This document shows, piece by piece, positions 35,450 to 43,992 of a stretch of DNA of 64,000 nt (the first letter of the stretch is position 1; every line of letters begins with the position of its first letter). The notes under the pieces are model-generated. The model saw only the letters and a program-made list of their open reading frames with translations, was not told the DNA's origin and searched no databases. This DNA is from Paenibacillus phoenicis (lineage in GTDB: Bacteria > Bacillota > Bacilli > Paenibacillales > Paenibacillaceae). The stretch covers positions 1,178,001 through 1,242,000 of the forward strand of contig NZ_JAYERP010000001.1 of NCBI RefSeq assembly GCF_034718895.1, read 5' to 3'. The position numbers were made by a program, and so were the translations under genes.

Positions 35450-36412
35450 ATGAAAAGTTCCGCGGCCTTGGGCTTAAAAGACGCGCCAGCCATCAACAAG
35501 CGCCGGATCTTCCTCAAACGATGGAATGCTCCGGTGGCCGGCTATTTATTTATTTCACCGTGGCTGCTCGGGTTTCTCGGGCTGACCGCATATCCGCTGA
35601 TTTTATCGCTGTACTACTCGTTTACGGACTACACGCTGTTGGAACCGATCAACTGGGTGGGGACCAAAAACTACGAGCTGATCTTTACGGCGGACTCCAA
35701 ATTCGTGACTTCGGTCAAGGTCACGTTCCTGTACGTTTTGGCTTCGGTTCCTCTGAAGCTGATCGCGGCGCTGCTTGTCGCTTTGGTGTTGAACCGGGCG
35801 GTGCGGGGGATTGGGCTGTACCGCACGGCGATTTACTTCCCGTCGCTGATCGGTGGCAGTATCGCTGTATCGCTGCTCTGGCGTAATATTTTTGGCGTGG
35901 ACGGGATCTTTAACAAAATTATCGGAGCGTTTGGCTTCGAGGGGAAAGGCTGGATCACCAGTCCCGATACGGCGTTAAGTACGCTCGTGCTGCTCACGGT
36001 CTGGCAGTTCGGTTCGTCGATGGTCATCTTCCTGGCAGGGCTGAAGCAAATCCCGGGTGATCTGTATGAGGCTTCCGCTGTGGACGGCGCCGGAAAGTTT
36101 CGCCAGTTCTTCAACATCACGCTGCCGATGCTGTCGCCGGTATTGTACTTCAACCTGGTGATGGGCGTCATCAACGCGTTCCAAATGTTTACGTCAGCGT
36201 TTGTGATCACGAACGGCGGCCCGATGAATTCAACGTATGTGTATGCGCTTTATTTGTACGAGCGGGCGTTTAGCCGGTACCAGCTTGGTTATTCGTCGGC
36301 ACTGGCCTGGATCATGCTGGTGATGATTGTGATTGCCACGTTGATCATTGCAGGAACTTCGAAATATTGGGTGTTCTACGAAACGGAACCTGAAGGGAGA
36401 AATGGCAGATGA
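35450..36412 (+). CDS. Sugar ABC transporter permease, MalF type
   Basis: A 320-residue inner-membrane permease with six membrane segments; it begins after a basic N-terminus with GYLFISPWLLGFLGLTAYPL. The cytoplasmic EAA loop reads EASAVDGAGKFRQFFNITLPML near residue 205, the contact site for an MsmX-type ATPase. The ATPase is not encoded here, as usual for Firmicutes sugar importers. It overlaps the next permease by four bases. A possible -10 TATACT at 35404 suggests its own promoter, but no good -35 was seen. Confidence 0.9.
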   Translation: MKSSAALGLKDAPAINKRRIFLKRWNAPVAGYLFISPWLLGFLGLTAYPLILSLYYSFTDYTLLEPINWVGTKNYELIFTADSKFVTSVKVTFLYVLASVPLKLIAALLVALVLNRAVRGIGLYRTAIYFPSLIGGSIAVSLLWRNIFGVDGIFNKIIGAFGFEGKGWITSPDTALSTLVLLTVWQFGSSMVIFLAGLKQIPGDLYEASAVDGAGKFRQFFNITLPMLSPVLYFNLVMGVINAFQMFTSAFVITNGGPMNSTYVYALYLYERAFSRYQLGYSSALAWIMLVMIVIATLIIAGTSKYWVFYETEPEGRNGR

Positions 36413-37251
36413 CCTTTAAATGGAAGCCGCTGGTCCGGCACCTCTTTATGATTCTGTTTAGTTTGGTCATGGTCTATCCGGTGCTGTGGTGGATCGGCGC
36501 GTCGCTGAAGACGAACGGCGAGCTGGCTTCGCCGAATATTTTCCCTTCGGTTCCTCAATGGAGCAACTTCGTTAAGGGCTGGAATTCGGTGCCGGGTCAC
36601 ACCTTCACCGACTTCTACCTGAACACCTTCGCCTTGGAGGCGGCGGTGATTGCAGCGACGCTGGTATCCAGCACGCTCGTTGCGTTTGGGTTCGGGAGAT
36701 TGAATTTTCCTTTGAAAAACCTCTGGTTCTCCTTGTTTATGCTTACCTTAATGATGCCGGGGCAGGTGCTGATCATTCCGCAATACGCTTTGTTCCACCA
36801 GCTTGGTTGGGTGAACACGTATTTGCCGTTTATCGTGCCACATATGCTTGCGGGCGGTGCGGGCGGGACGTTCTTCGTCTTCCTGCTGATCCAGTTCGTG
36901 CGCGGCATTCCTATGGAGTTGGATGAATCGGCGAAAATCGACGGCTGTTCGTGGTTCGGCATCTACTTCCGGATCGTCATGCCGCTGATGGTTCCGGCGA
37001 TCGTGACCGTCACCATCTTCTGCTTCTTGTGGAACTGGGACGATTTCCTCGGACATCTGCTGTATCTTAATTCGGTAGACAAGTATACGGTCAGCCTGGC
37101 GCTGCGAATGATTAACGATTCCCAGTCGGCCCAGGAATGGGGACAACTGCTGGCAATGTCACTCGTCTCCATCATTCCGGCTACCTTGATCTTTATGTTC
37201 TTGCAAAAATACTTCGTCGAAGGGATTGCCACAACCGGAATAAAGGGATAA
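36409..37251 (+). CDS. Sugar ABC transporter permease, MalG type
   Basis: A 280-residue permease with six membrane segments, partner of the previous subunit. The EAA loop is ELDESAKIDGCSWFGIYFRIVMP near residue 172, and the C-terminal end KYFVEGIATTGIKG is typical of MalG-type subunits. ATG overlaps the previous gene (ATGA). Imports aldouronate-type oligosaccharides by context. A strong terminator follows directly. Confidence 0.9.
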   Translation: MTFKWKPLVRHLFMILFSLVMVYPVLWWIGASLKTNGELASPNIFPSVPQWSNFVKGWNSVPGHTFTDFYLNTFALEAAVIAATLVSSTLVAFGFGRLNFPLKNLWFSLFMLTLMMPGQVLIIPQYALFHQLGWVNTYLPFIVPHMLAGGAGGTFFVFLLIQFVRGIPMELDESAKIDGCSWFGIYFRIVMPLMVPAIVTVTIFCFLWNWDDFLGHLLYLNSVDKYTVSLALRMINDSQSAQEWGQLLAMSLVSIIPATLIFMFLQKYFVEGIATTGIKG

Positions 37252-37275
37252 GGGTGGCGAATGGCCAATTATATT

Positions 37276-37316
37276 ACGGTAAAGCGTGAACGATCTTCGC
37301 AGCTTTACCGTTTTTT
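37276..37316 (+). terminator. Rho-independent terminator after the permease genes
   Basis: ACGGTAAAGC (37276-37285) and GCTTTACCGT (37302-37311) are a perfect 10-bp stem with a 16-base loop followed by TTTTTT. It lies inside the longest open frame of the kinase gene, which argues that the kinase starts downstream of it. Confidence 0.9.
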
Positions 37317-37341
37317 CCTTACACCTGAAGGGAGTGCAGCC

Positions 37342-39150
37342 TTGCGTATGACGAATCCGTTTAAAAAATTTCGGATCGACAGCTTGTTTTTTCGCAGTTT
37401 TTCCATCTTTATGGTGGCCGTCTTGGCCTGTATCGCCTGGGCCAGCTATCGCATTTCATCCAACGAGCTGGCCAAAACCAGCTCCCATTATCAGCAGCTG
37501 CTGCTGGACGAGCTGAATAATGAAATTACCACCCGGCTGGTGATGATCGAGCAAATTTCGCTGTCGACGTCCCGCGATAACGAGTTGATTACGTTCCTGC
37601 GCGACCGGCAGGATGAATACGACCGGCACCGCCGGTCCGTGAGCGTGGAGCGCGCCTTAGCGAATCTGACTTATTCGATTCCGATCATCCAAGGAATCGA
37701 CTTATATATGGAGCGTCCGCTGCGCGGGGATGCCAACAGCTATATCCAGTTTCGTGGTTTGAGCGATCTGGCCAAGCAAGATTGGGCGGAGGCGCTCGAC
37801 AAGAACGATTTCGCTTGGGTTAGTGAGCATGAAATACCCAGCTTCCAAGGGAATGTGCGGGTGCTCAGCTTCGCGCGCAAAATCGTCGAGGAAGACAAAT
37901 ACCTTGGTGTACTCGTCGTCCATGTCAAAGCGAAAGAGATTGAACAACTATTAGCCGGACATTCTGCGCCGGCCAACCGGATGATGATCGACACGTTGGG
38001 GCAGCTGACGTTGAAAACCGGGCTGGTGCCTGAGCATGCCGAGTTATCACAATGGATCAATGTGAAAACCGACCAATCCGGGTACGTTCATATCCGGGGA
38101 AATAAAGAGCTGGGGGATTCGCTGCTGGTGTATTCCAAGATGCGGGATTCCCATTGGATGCTCGTGGAAGTCACGCCTTGGAGTGAAATTACGAGCGGCG
38201 GCTTTCGTCTGGCTTTGGTTATCGGCGTGATTGGGGTCATCGCCATTTTGTTTGTCCTGCTGTTGACCCTTTACTTAAGCCGCCAATTTACAAAACCAAT
38301 CAAACAGCTTGTGACCGCAATGCGGCAGTATTTCGTAGGCGATAGAGACGAAACAGGCAGCGGCGGGCATCCCGTTGATTTGCCCAACGATTACGAGAAC
38401 GAGTTTGGTTATCTGTTCGACGGCTATCGCAAGCAGATGGAGCAGATTGAAGAGCTGTACCGCTCGCTGCGGCGGCGATACGAGCAGCAGCGCAAAGCGG
38501 AAATCGAAGCGTTGCAGGCCAATATCAATCCGCATTTTCTGTATAATATGCTGGATCAGTTGAACTGGATGGCGATTGAGGCCGGGCAGGACGAGCTTAG
38601 CCGGATTCTCGAGCTGATGGGCCGGATGTTTCGGATTGGCTTATCCAACGGCAACAGCTTTATTACCATTGGCGAGGAACTGGAGCATATCCACTGTTAC
38701 CTGGAAATTCAACAGCTTCGCTGGCAAGCCGGCGGCGGCGGTGAACTGGAATATACGATCGATGCCCCGTTCTCTGTTCAGGAGTTGTTTATTCCGAAGC
38801 TGACGTTGCAGCCGTTCGTGGAGAATGCCATCGTCCACGGTTTTAACGGTCGTACACAAGGGAAGTTGTGGATCACGCTGGAGGAGCAGTCTGACCGACT
38901 CGTGATTACGATCGATGACGACGGCGCTGGACTGCAGCAGGCCGTGCCCCGCGAGCGCAAGCGGAGAACGGGGGGCTACGGCATCCGCAATGTGAAGGAG
39001 CGGATCGCGGGTTACTTTGAAGGCGCTTACGGCGTGGAGTTATCTCAACGGGAAGAAGGAGGCACCCGTGTCGTGATTACGTTGCCGAAGCTGCTGGAGC
39101 CCCCGGTGCCCCAGTTCATTGATCCGCTTGAACCCGGACCGGCCGCGTGA
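37342..39150 (+). CDS. Sensor histidine kinase, YesM type
   Basis: A membrane kinase of the His_kinase (LytS/YesM) class. With the preferred TTG start at 37342 (GAAGGGAG seven bases upstream) it has 602 residues; ATG 37348 is the next choice, while the longest frame (ATG 37261) would run through a terminator. Two membrane segments (near residues 18-33 and 295-320) flank a large extracellular sensor domain; a HAMP region follows, then the phospho-acceptor motif NINPHFLYNMLDQLNWM near 405, and HATPase motifs ENAIVHG near 500 and DDDGAGL near 530. It should sense xylan-derived sugars and phosphorylate the next gene product. The pair adjoins the ABC/GH67 genes as in Paenibacillus aldouronate loci. 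Confidence 0.87.
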   Translation: MRMTNPFKKFRIDSLFFRSFSIFMVAVLACIAWASYRISSNELAKTSSHYQQLLLDELNNEITTRLVMIEQISLSTSRDNELITFLRDRQDEYDRHRRSVSVERALANLTYSIPIIQGIDLYMERPLRGDANSYIQFRGLSDLAKQDWAEALDKNDFAWVSEHEIPSFQGNVRVLSFARKIVEEDKYLGVLVVHVKAKEIEQLLAGHSAPANRMMIDTLGQLTLKTGLVPEHAELSQWINVKTDQSGYVHIRGNKELGDSLLVYSKMRDSHWMLVEVTPWSEITSGGFRLALVIGVIGVIAILFVLLLTLYLSRQFTKPIKQLVTAMRQYFVGDRDETGSGGHPVDLPNDYENEFGYLFDGYRKQMEQIEELYRSLRRRYEQQRKAEIEALQANINPHFLYNMLDQLNWMAIEAGQDELSRILELMGRMFRIGLSNGNSFITIGEELEHIHCYLEIQQLRWQAGGGGELEYTIDAPFSVQELFIPKLTLQPFVENAIVHGFNGRTQGKLWITLEEQSDRLVITIDDDGAGLQQAVPRERKRRTGGYGIRNVKERIAGYFEGAYGVELSQREEGGTRVVITLPKLLEPPVPQFIDPLEPGPAA

Positions 39151-39215
39151 GCCGCATGTCCGTGCCAGAACATCTAAGACATCTTGGAGGAGAACAGTCA
39201 AGGAGGTAGTTGAGG

Positions 39216-40835
39216 GTGTGGAAAATCGCCATCATTGATGATGAACGCCAGGTGCTGCAAGGGATGAAACGGGCGATTCCGTGGGAACAACTCGGGGCGA
39301 CCTGGGTTGGGGAAGCCCAGAACGGGAAGGACGGGCTGGATGTAGTCCGGCAAACGAATCCGGATATCGTCATCACGGACATTTATATGCCGGCGATGAA
39401 TGGCATTGATATGATTGAGCAGCTGCGGAAGGAAGGGTATGACGGCAAGGTCATTATTTTTAGCGGCTATTCGGATTTCGAACATGCACGCCAAGCGCTG
39501 CGCTTTAATGTCAGCGATTATGTCTCCAAGCCGATCAGCATGCCAACGCTGAAGTCGATTCTGGGTAAGGTGATCGATGAGTTGGCCAAGGAGGAAGAGA
39601 TTCGCCGGAAGCAGGGCGAGATGGAGCGGAAGCTGAGTCTGTATGAGCCGTTCATCGAGAAGGAGTGGGTCCGCTCTGCGGTCGTCGGAACGCTGGACAG
39701 CTCGTACCGCGAGGCAGGGCGTTTGCCGGAGCCTTATCGATATTGGACGGATCATCGGCACGTGACGATTGGTATCGATCTCGTCCGGGATGCGCGCGTC
39801 GGCCAATTTTCATTGTCGGACTGGAACCTGTTCCGCTTTGCGATCAGCAATATTGTCTGCGAGGTGGCCCGCAAAAGGTTCGGGACCGTGGAATATACCG
39901 AGCTGCACAGCACAAGGGCTGTCTTGATCGTCCACCCGCGTCCGGATGAGCCAAAGCAATTGCTGGAGAGAAAGCTGCATGAGCTGGGCGTAAAGCTGAT
40001 CGATGCGATCAAAAGCTATCTCAAGCTGGTCGTCCGCGTCGGAATTGGGGGTGTCAAGCCGCAATGGCAGCACATCCCGGATTCAACGGAGGAAGCGTTC
40101 CGGGCCATCGACATGAGGTTGGGGCGGCGGGATTCTACGTATGCGTTATATGCCTATCAGGACGAAGAAGACGGAAAAACGGCAGCGGCGAGTTTATTTT
40201 CAGTGAAATTTTATGTGGAATTGGCTTCTGCATTAAAGGCGTCCCAGGAAGCCGAAGCTAAGAAGCTAGTGGCCGATTACATGAACCGGCTGGAGCTGCA
40301 GAAGGCGATGACCCCTGAAACGGTGCAGATTTTTGCCTGCGAGCTGTGGGGGGTATTTACGTATTGCCTCTATGAAACGGGAGTTCTGCTGAATGATCTT
40401 GTACCTGAAGAGCAGATCACCAAGGAGTTGGTGGGCTTAACCGGTCTGGAGCAGCTCACCGAATGGTTGTCGGATAAAATTACGCTGATCTGCAGCAGCC
40501 GCCAATGGCGGGGGAACAGCAAGCACCGGCAGGTGGTGGATTACATGACCGGTTATATTCACGAGCATTATGCTGAGGACATTACGCTGGCGGAGTTGTC
40601 GGAGAAGCTTTACATTTCCCGCAACCATTTGTCCATCATCTTCAAAAACATAACCGGCGAAACGTTCAACAACTATTTAACCCGCGTTCGGATCGAAAAA
40701 GCACGCGAGCTGCTGCTGCAGCGCAATATGCTCGTTTATGAGGTGGCCGAACAGGTCGGCTATAAGAACGTGCCTTATTTCAGCACACTGTTTAAAAAAA
40801 TCACCGGCATGAGTCCAACGGATCTGATCAAATAA
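39216..40835 (+). CDS. Response regulator with AraC DNA-binding domain, YesN type
   Basis: A 539-residue response regulator. The receiver domain (residues 1-120) has the acidic pair DDE at 8-10, the phospho-acceptor Asp in ITDIYMP near 55 and the Lys in VSKPI near 105. A 250-residue middle region follows, and the C-terminal 100 residues form an AraC domain with both helix-turn-helix motifs (LAELSEKLYISRNHLSIIFKN and VYEVAEQVGYKNVPYFSTLFK). Start GTG 39216 is nine bases after AAGGAGG; the TTG at 39210 is too close. Probably activates the glucuronoxylan transport and hydrolysis genes. Confidence 0.9.
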   Translation: MWKIAIIDDERQVLQGMKRAIPWEQLGATWVGEAQNGKDGLDVVRQTNPDIVITDIYMPAMNGIDMIEQLRKEGYDGKVIIFSGYSDFEHARQALRFNVSDYVSKPISMPTLKSILGKVIDELAKEEEIRRKQGEMERKLSLYEPFIEKEWVRSAVVGTLDSSYREAGRLPEPYRYWTDHRHVTIGIDLVRDARVGQFSLSDWNLFRFAISNIVCEVARKRFGTVEYTELHSTRAVLIVHPRPDEPKQLLERKLHELGVKLIDAIKSYLKLVVRVGIGGVKPQWQHIPDSTEEAFRAIDMRLGRRDSTYALYAYQDEEDGKTAAASLFSVKFYVELASALKASQEAEAKKLVADYMNRLELQKAMTPETVQIFACELWGVFTYCLYETGVLLNDLVPEEQITKELVGLTGLEQLTEWLSDKITLICSSRQWRGNSKHRQVVDYMTGYIHEHYAEDITLAELSEKLYISRNHLSIIFKNITGETFNNYLTRVRIEKARELLLQRNMLVYEVAEQVGYKNVPYFSTLFKKITGMSPTDLIK

Positions 40836-40856
40836 GACACAGGGGAGAGAGAAATC

Positions 40857-41960
40857 ATGATTAACATCGCCATCATCGGCACTGGGTCGATTGCAAGTAC
40901 CCATCTTGAGGCGTTTGCCCGCTTTAGCGACCGTTGCCGGATCACGGCGCTGGTCGATCGGAGCGGAGGAAAGGCGTACCAGCTCAAAGAGCGTTTTGGC
41001 CTGGATTGCGCGGTCTATTCGGATTACAAGGAAGTGTTGAACTTAGATTCGGTGGATTTAGTATCGATTTGTACGCCGCCATCTACCCATGCAGACATTG
41101 CGTCGGATTTTCTGCTGGCAGGCAAACATGTCCTGGTGGAAAAGCCGATGGCCCCGTCGCTGTCCGAATGTGATCGGATGCTGGAGGCAGCAGCTCAAGG
41201 CCAGGCGCTCTTGTCCGTCGTGGGGCAAAACCGCTTTTATGATCCGATTCGCCGGGTGAAGCGGGTGATCGATGCCGGTTTAGCGGGCCGCATCGTCCAC
41301 ACTGAAGCAAATTCCTATTGGTGGCGCGGCCGCAGCTATTACGATGTGGAATGGCGGGGGACATGGGAAAATGAAGGCGGAGGCTGCGTCATGAACCACG
41401 CGGTGCATCATCTGGACCTGCTGCTATGGCTTAGAGGGATGCCATCTAGAGTCCACGCGGTCACCGCCAATACTTCGCACCGGAATTCCCAGGTCGAGGA
41501 TTTGTCCATCGCGGTCTTGGAGTATGCAGACGGCGGTTTAGCTCAAGTGACCAGTTCCGTCGTTCATCATGGCGAAGAGCAACGGCTTGTTTTTCAGGGG
41601 GAGCGGGCTAAGGTGGGAATTCCATGGCAGTTGTATGCCTCGGAGGAAGGGGACGGCGGATTTCCGAGGCGGAATCCAGATCTGGAGGCGGAAATCCAAC
41701 GAGCAGCCGAGGAGGTCGCACCGCTGCCATACACCGGGCATGCCGGGCAAATTGACGATGTGCTGCGCGCCATTGAAACGGGCTCTCGGCAGGTGCTGAT
41801 CGACGGGAACGAGGGGCGAAACACGATCGAGCTGATCATGGCGATATATGAATCTGCCGCAACCGGGAAGCCGGTTACGTTGCCGTTGTCCAAAGATTCG
41901 ATCTATTATTCACGGGAGAGTATTATCGGCCGAGCACCTCGGTTTCACCAACAGGCTTGA
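40857..41960 (+). CDS. Gfo/Idh/MocA-family oxidoreductase
   Basis: A 367-residue NAD(P)-dependent sugar oxidoreductase. Rossmann motif IAIIGTGSIASTH at residue 4, the EKP motif in HVLVEKPMAPSLSECD near 96, and GGGCVMNHAVHHLDLLLWLRG near 175 with the usual catalytic-region His. Family members oxidise or isomerise sugars and inositols. Located directly after the YesN-type gene and before a second member, it may act on glucuronate or xylose-derived intermediates, but no substrate can be assigned. GGGGAGAG ribosome site. Confidence 0.87.
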   Translation: MINIAIIGTGSIASTHLEAFARFSDRCRITALVDRSGGKAYQLKERFGLDCAVYSDYKEVLNLDSVDLVSICTPPSTHADIASDFLLAGKHVLVEKPMAPSLSECDRMLEAAAQGQALLSVVGQNRFYDPIRRVKRVIDAGLAGRIVHTEANSYWWRGRSYYDVEWRGTWENEGGGCVMNHAVHHLDLLLWLRGMPSRVHAVTANTSHRNSQVEDLSIAVLEYADGGLAQVTSSVVHHGEEQRLVFQGERAKVGIPWQLYASEEGDGGFPRRNPDLEAEIQRAAEEVAPLPYTGHAGQIDDVLRAIETGSRQVLIDGNEGRNTIELIMAIYESAATGKPVTLPLSKDSIYYSRESIIGRAPRFHQQA

Positions 41961-41989
41961 GTCTATGATCATGGAGGAGGGAATCTGGC

Positions 41990-43063
41990 ATGGCCATCAC
42001 ATTTAGCATCATCGGCGGAGCGGGCTTTCGTGCCCAATATTATTTACGGATTGCCAAGGCGATGCCGGATCGGTTCCAAATCGGCGGCCTGGTCGTCCGC
42101 GACGAAGCGAAGGCGTTGGCGATGGAGCGGCAATGGGGCGTGCGGACGTACCGCTCGGTGAGAGCCCTGCTTCAGCAAGAGCAGCAGGATTTTATGGTTC
42201 TGTCGGTGAGCGGCTCGGAGATGCTGCCTTACCTGCTGCAGCTCGCAGAAACGGGGATTCCCGTCCTCTCGGAAACCCCGCCGGCAGCCGACCTTGCGGG
42301 ACTCGAACTGCTGTATGCAAAGCTTGGGCAAAGCGGCGCAAAGATCCAGGTGGCGGAGCAATATCATTTACATCCGATCCAGCAGGCCAGACTCAAGTTG
42401 ATCGAAACGGGACGGCTGGGGCGGATTACCGAAGCAACCGTCTCTATCTCCCATTTATACCACGGTGTCAGTCTGATTCGCCGGCTGCTGGGAGTTTCTT
42501 TTGAGGAAGTGCGGATTCGCGCCATGCGGTTTGAATCAAGTTGGGTACAGGGGCCAACACGCAGCGGTCCGCCTACGGAGGATCGGCTCGTCCCTTCGTT
42601 ACGAGAACTGGCATGGCTTGATTTCGGCGACCGGTTGGGGATCTATGATTTTACCCGCGATCAGCATCGCTCCTGGATTCGCTCCAATCATTGCTGTGTC
42701 CGCGGCGAACGCGGTGAAATCTTCGATTCGCGGGTATTCATTCAGCAGGAAGATACCACCCCGCTGCAACTGGAGCTGAAACGGGTGAATAAGGGCGAGC
42801 TGGAGAACCAGGAGGGATATTTTCTGCAAGGCATTCTCTGCGGGGAGCAGTGGCTGTATACCAATCCGTTTGCGCCGGCTAGATTATATGATGATGAGCT
42901 GGCGATTGCGACCGGCCTGATGAAGATGGGCGAATATGTTCAAGGCGGGCCGGAGTTTTACGGATTGTGGGAGGCTGCACAGGATCATTATCTCGGAATG
43001 ATGATTGAACGGGCGGCGCTTACTGGGGAAACGGTGGTTGCTGCACGTCCGAGCTGGGCCTAA
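41990..43063 (+). CDS. Gfo/Idh/MocA-family oxidoreductase (divergent)
   Basis: A 357-residue relative of the preceding enzyme. Rossmann start FSIIGGAGFRAQYYLRIAKA, SETPPAADL in place of the usual EKP motif near residue 95, and AEQYHLHPIQQARLKLI near 122. The change of EKP to ETP is notable because the Lys contacts the nicotinamide in characterised members; activity may differ. GGAGGAGGG precedes the start. Likely the last gene of the sugar locus. Confidence 0.8.
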   Translation: MAITFSIIGGAGFRAQYYLRIAKAMPDRFQIGGLVVRDEAKALAMERQWGVRTYRSVRALLQQEQQDFMVLSVSGSEMLPYLLQLAETGIPVLSETPPAADLAGLELLYAKLGQSGAKIQVAEQYHLHPIQQARLKLIETGRLGRITEATVSISHLYHGVSLIRRLLGVSFEEVRIRAMRFESSWVQGPTRSGPPTEDRLVPSLRELAWLDFGDRLGIYDFTRDQHRSWIRSNHCCVRGERGEIFDSRVFIQQEDTTPLQLELKRVNKGELENQEGYFLQGILCGEQWLYTNPFAPARLYDDELAIATGLMKMGEYVQGGPEFYGLWEAAQDHYLGMMIERAALTGETVVAARPSWA

Positions 43064-43082
43064 ATTTTCCTTGAAAAAAGAT

Positions 43083-43113
43083 TTGACCTTCACGTTACGT
43101 TAACGTTTATCAT
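43083..43113 (+). promoter_or_regulatory. MerR-type promoter with 19-bp spacer
   Basis: TTGACC (43083-43088), 19-base spacer containing CACGTTACGTTAACGT, and TATCAT (43108-43113). The overlong spacer with internal dyad is the signature of MerR/TipA-activated promoters; the site should be autoregulated by the next gene product. Confidence 0.85.
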
Positions 43114-43136
43114 GAGTGTTGTCAGGAGGTGAGCTT

Positions 43137-43901
43137 GTGGAATACACCATTCAGAAGCTGGGGAATCTTGCAGGGGTCAGTACCCGGACGCTGCGTTATT
43201 ACGATGAGATCGGACTACTGAAGCCGGCCAGAACGAACTCGTCGGGATATCGCATTTACGGTCGTCGGGAAGTCGATCTGCTGCAGCAGATTTTATTCTA
43301 TCGGGAACTTGGCCTTAGTTTGGAAGATATCCGGTCCATCGTCACCGATCCCGGATTCGACGGTACCCGCGCGCTGAAAGAACATCGGAATCAACTCCTT
43401 GACAAACGCAAGCAACTCGACGCATTAATCGCCAATGTGGAAAAAACGATCGCGTCGCATGAAGGGAGAATCACGATGCAAGATCAAGAAAAATTTGAAG
43501 GCTTCAAGAAGCAGTTGATCGAGGAGAACGAGCGTAAATATGGCCGGGAGATCCGGGAAAAATATGGGGTAGACACGGTGGAGAAATCCAATCGGAAGCT
43601 GATGAATATGACCAAAGAGGAATACGAAAAGGTGACGCAGCTGGAGAACGAAGTAAAAGCCACGTTAGCCGAAGCCATCAAGACGGGCGATCCCGCCGGT
43701 GAACTTGCGCAGAAGGCCGCAGATTTGCACAAGCAGTGGTTGACGTTCTACTGGAGTGATTACAGCAAGGAAGCCCATGCCGGGCTGGCGCAAATGTACG
43801 TCGATGATGAGCGTTTTAAAGCTTATTACGACAAGGATCAGCCGGGTGCGGCTGAGTTCCTGCGGGATGCGATTCAAATCTATACCGGGATGAAATCATA
43901 A
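43137..43901 (+). CDS. TipA/Mta-like MerR-family regulator
   Basis: A 254-residue activator. Residues 1-70 form the MerR winged helix (YTIQKLGNLAGVSTRTLRYY, then RRYG-like SGYRIYGRREVDLL), residues about 75-110 the dimerisation coiled coil, and residues about 120-254 a TipAS-type effector domain (WLTFYWSDYSKEAHAGLAQMYVDDERFKAYY). TipA and Mta bind diverse hydrophobic or thiopeptide antibiotics and activate their own promoter and efflux genes. Start GTG 43137 is seven bases after AGGAGG. The promoter has a 19-bp spacer. No transporter target lies next to it. Confidence 0.9.
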   Translation: MEYTIQKLGNLAGVSTRTLRYYDEIGLLKPARTNSSGYRIYGRREVDLLQQILFYRELGLSLEDIRSIVTDPGFDGTRALKEHRNQLLDKRKQLDALIANVEKTIASHEGRITMQDQEKFEGFKKQLIEENERKYGREIREKYGVDTVEKSNRKLMNMTKEEYEKVTQLENEVKATLAEAIKTGDPAGELAQKAADLHKQWLTFYWSDYSKEAHAGLAQMYVDDERFKAYYDKDQPGAAEFLRDAIQIYTGMKS

Positions 43902-43906
43902 GAAAT

Positions 43907-43947
43907 AGCTCTCCTTTCCGTTTGTCGGGGAGGAGAGCTGTTTTTTG
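43907..43947 (+). terminator. Rho-independent terminator of the MerR gene
   Basis: AGCTCTCCTTTCC pairs with GGGGAGGAGAGCT (G-U pairs allowed), loop GTTTGTC, then GTTTTTTG. Confidence 0.88.
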
Positions 43948-43992
43948 TTGGAGCAGGGTGTGGTTTAAGGTTTACGCCCTACGACCTACGCC

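Noticed and set aside
37261..37341. ATG at 37261 as start of the YesM-type kinase
   Set aside because: The stretch contains a perfect rho-independent terminator, and a better-spaced TTG start lies at 37342.
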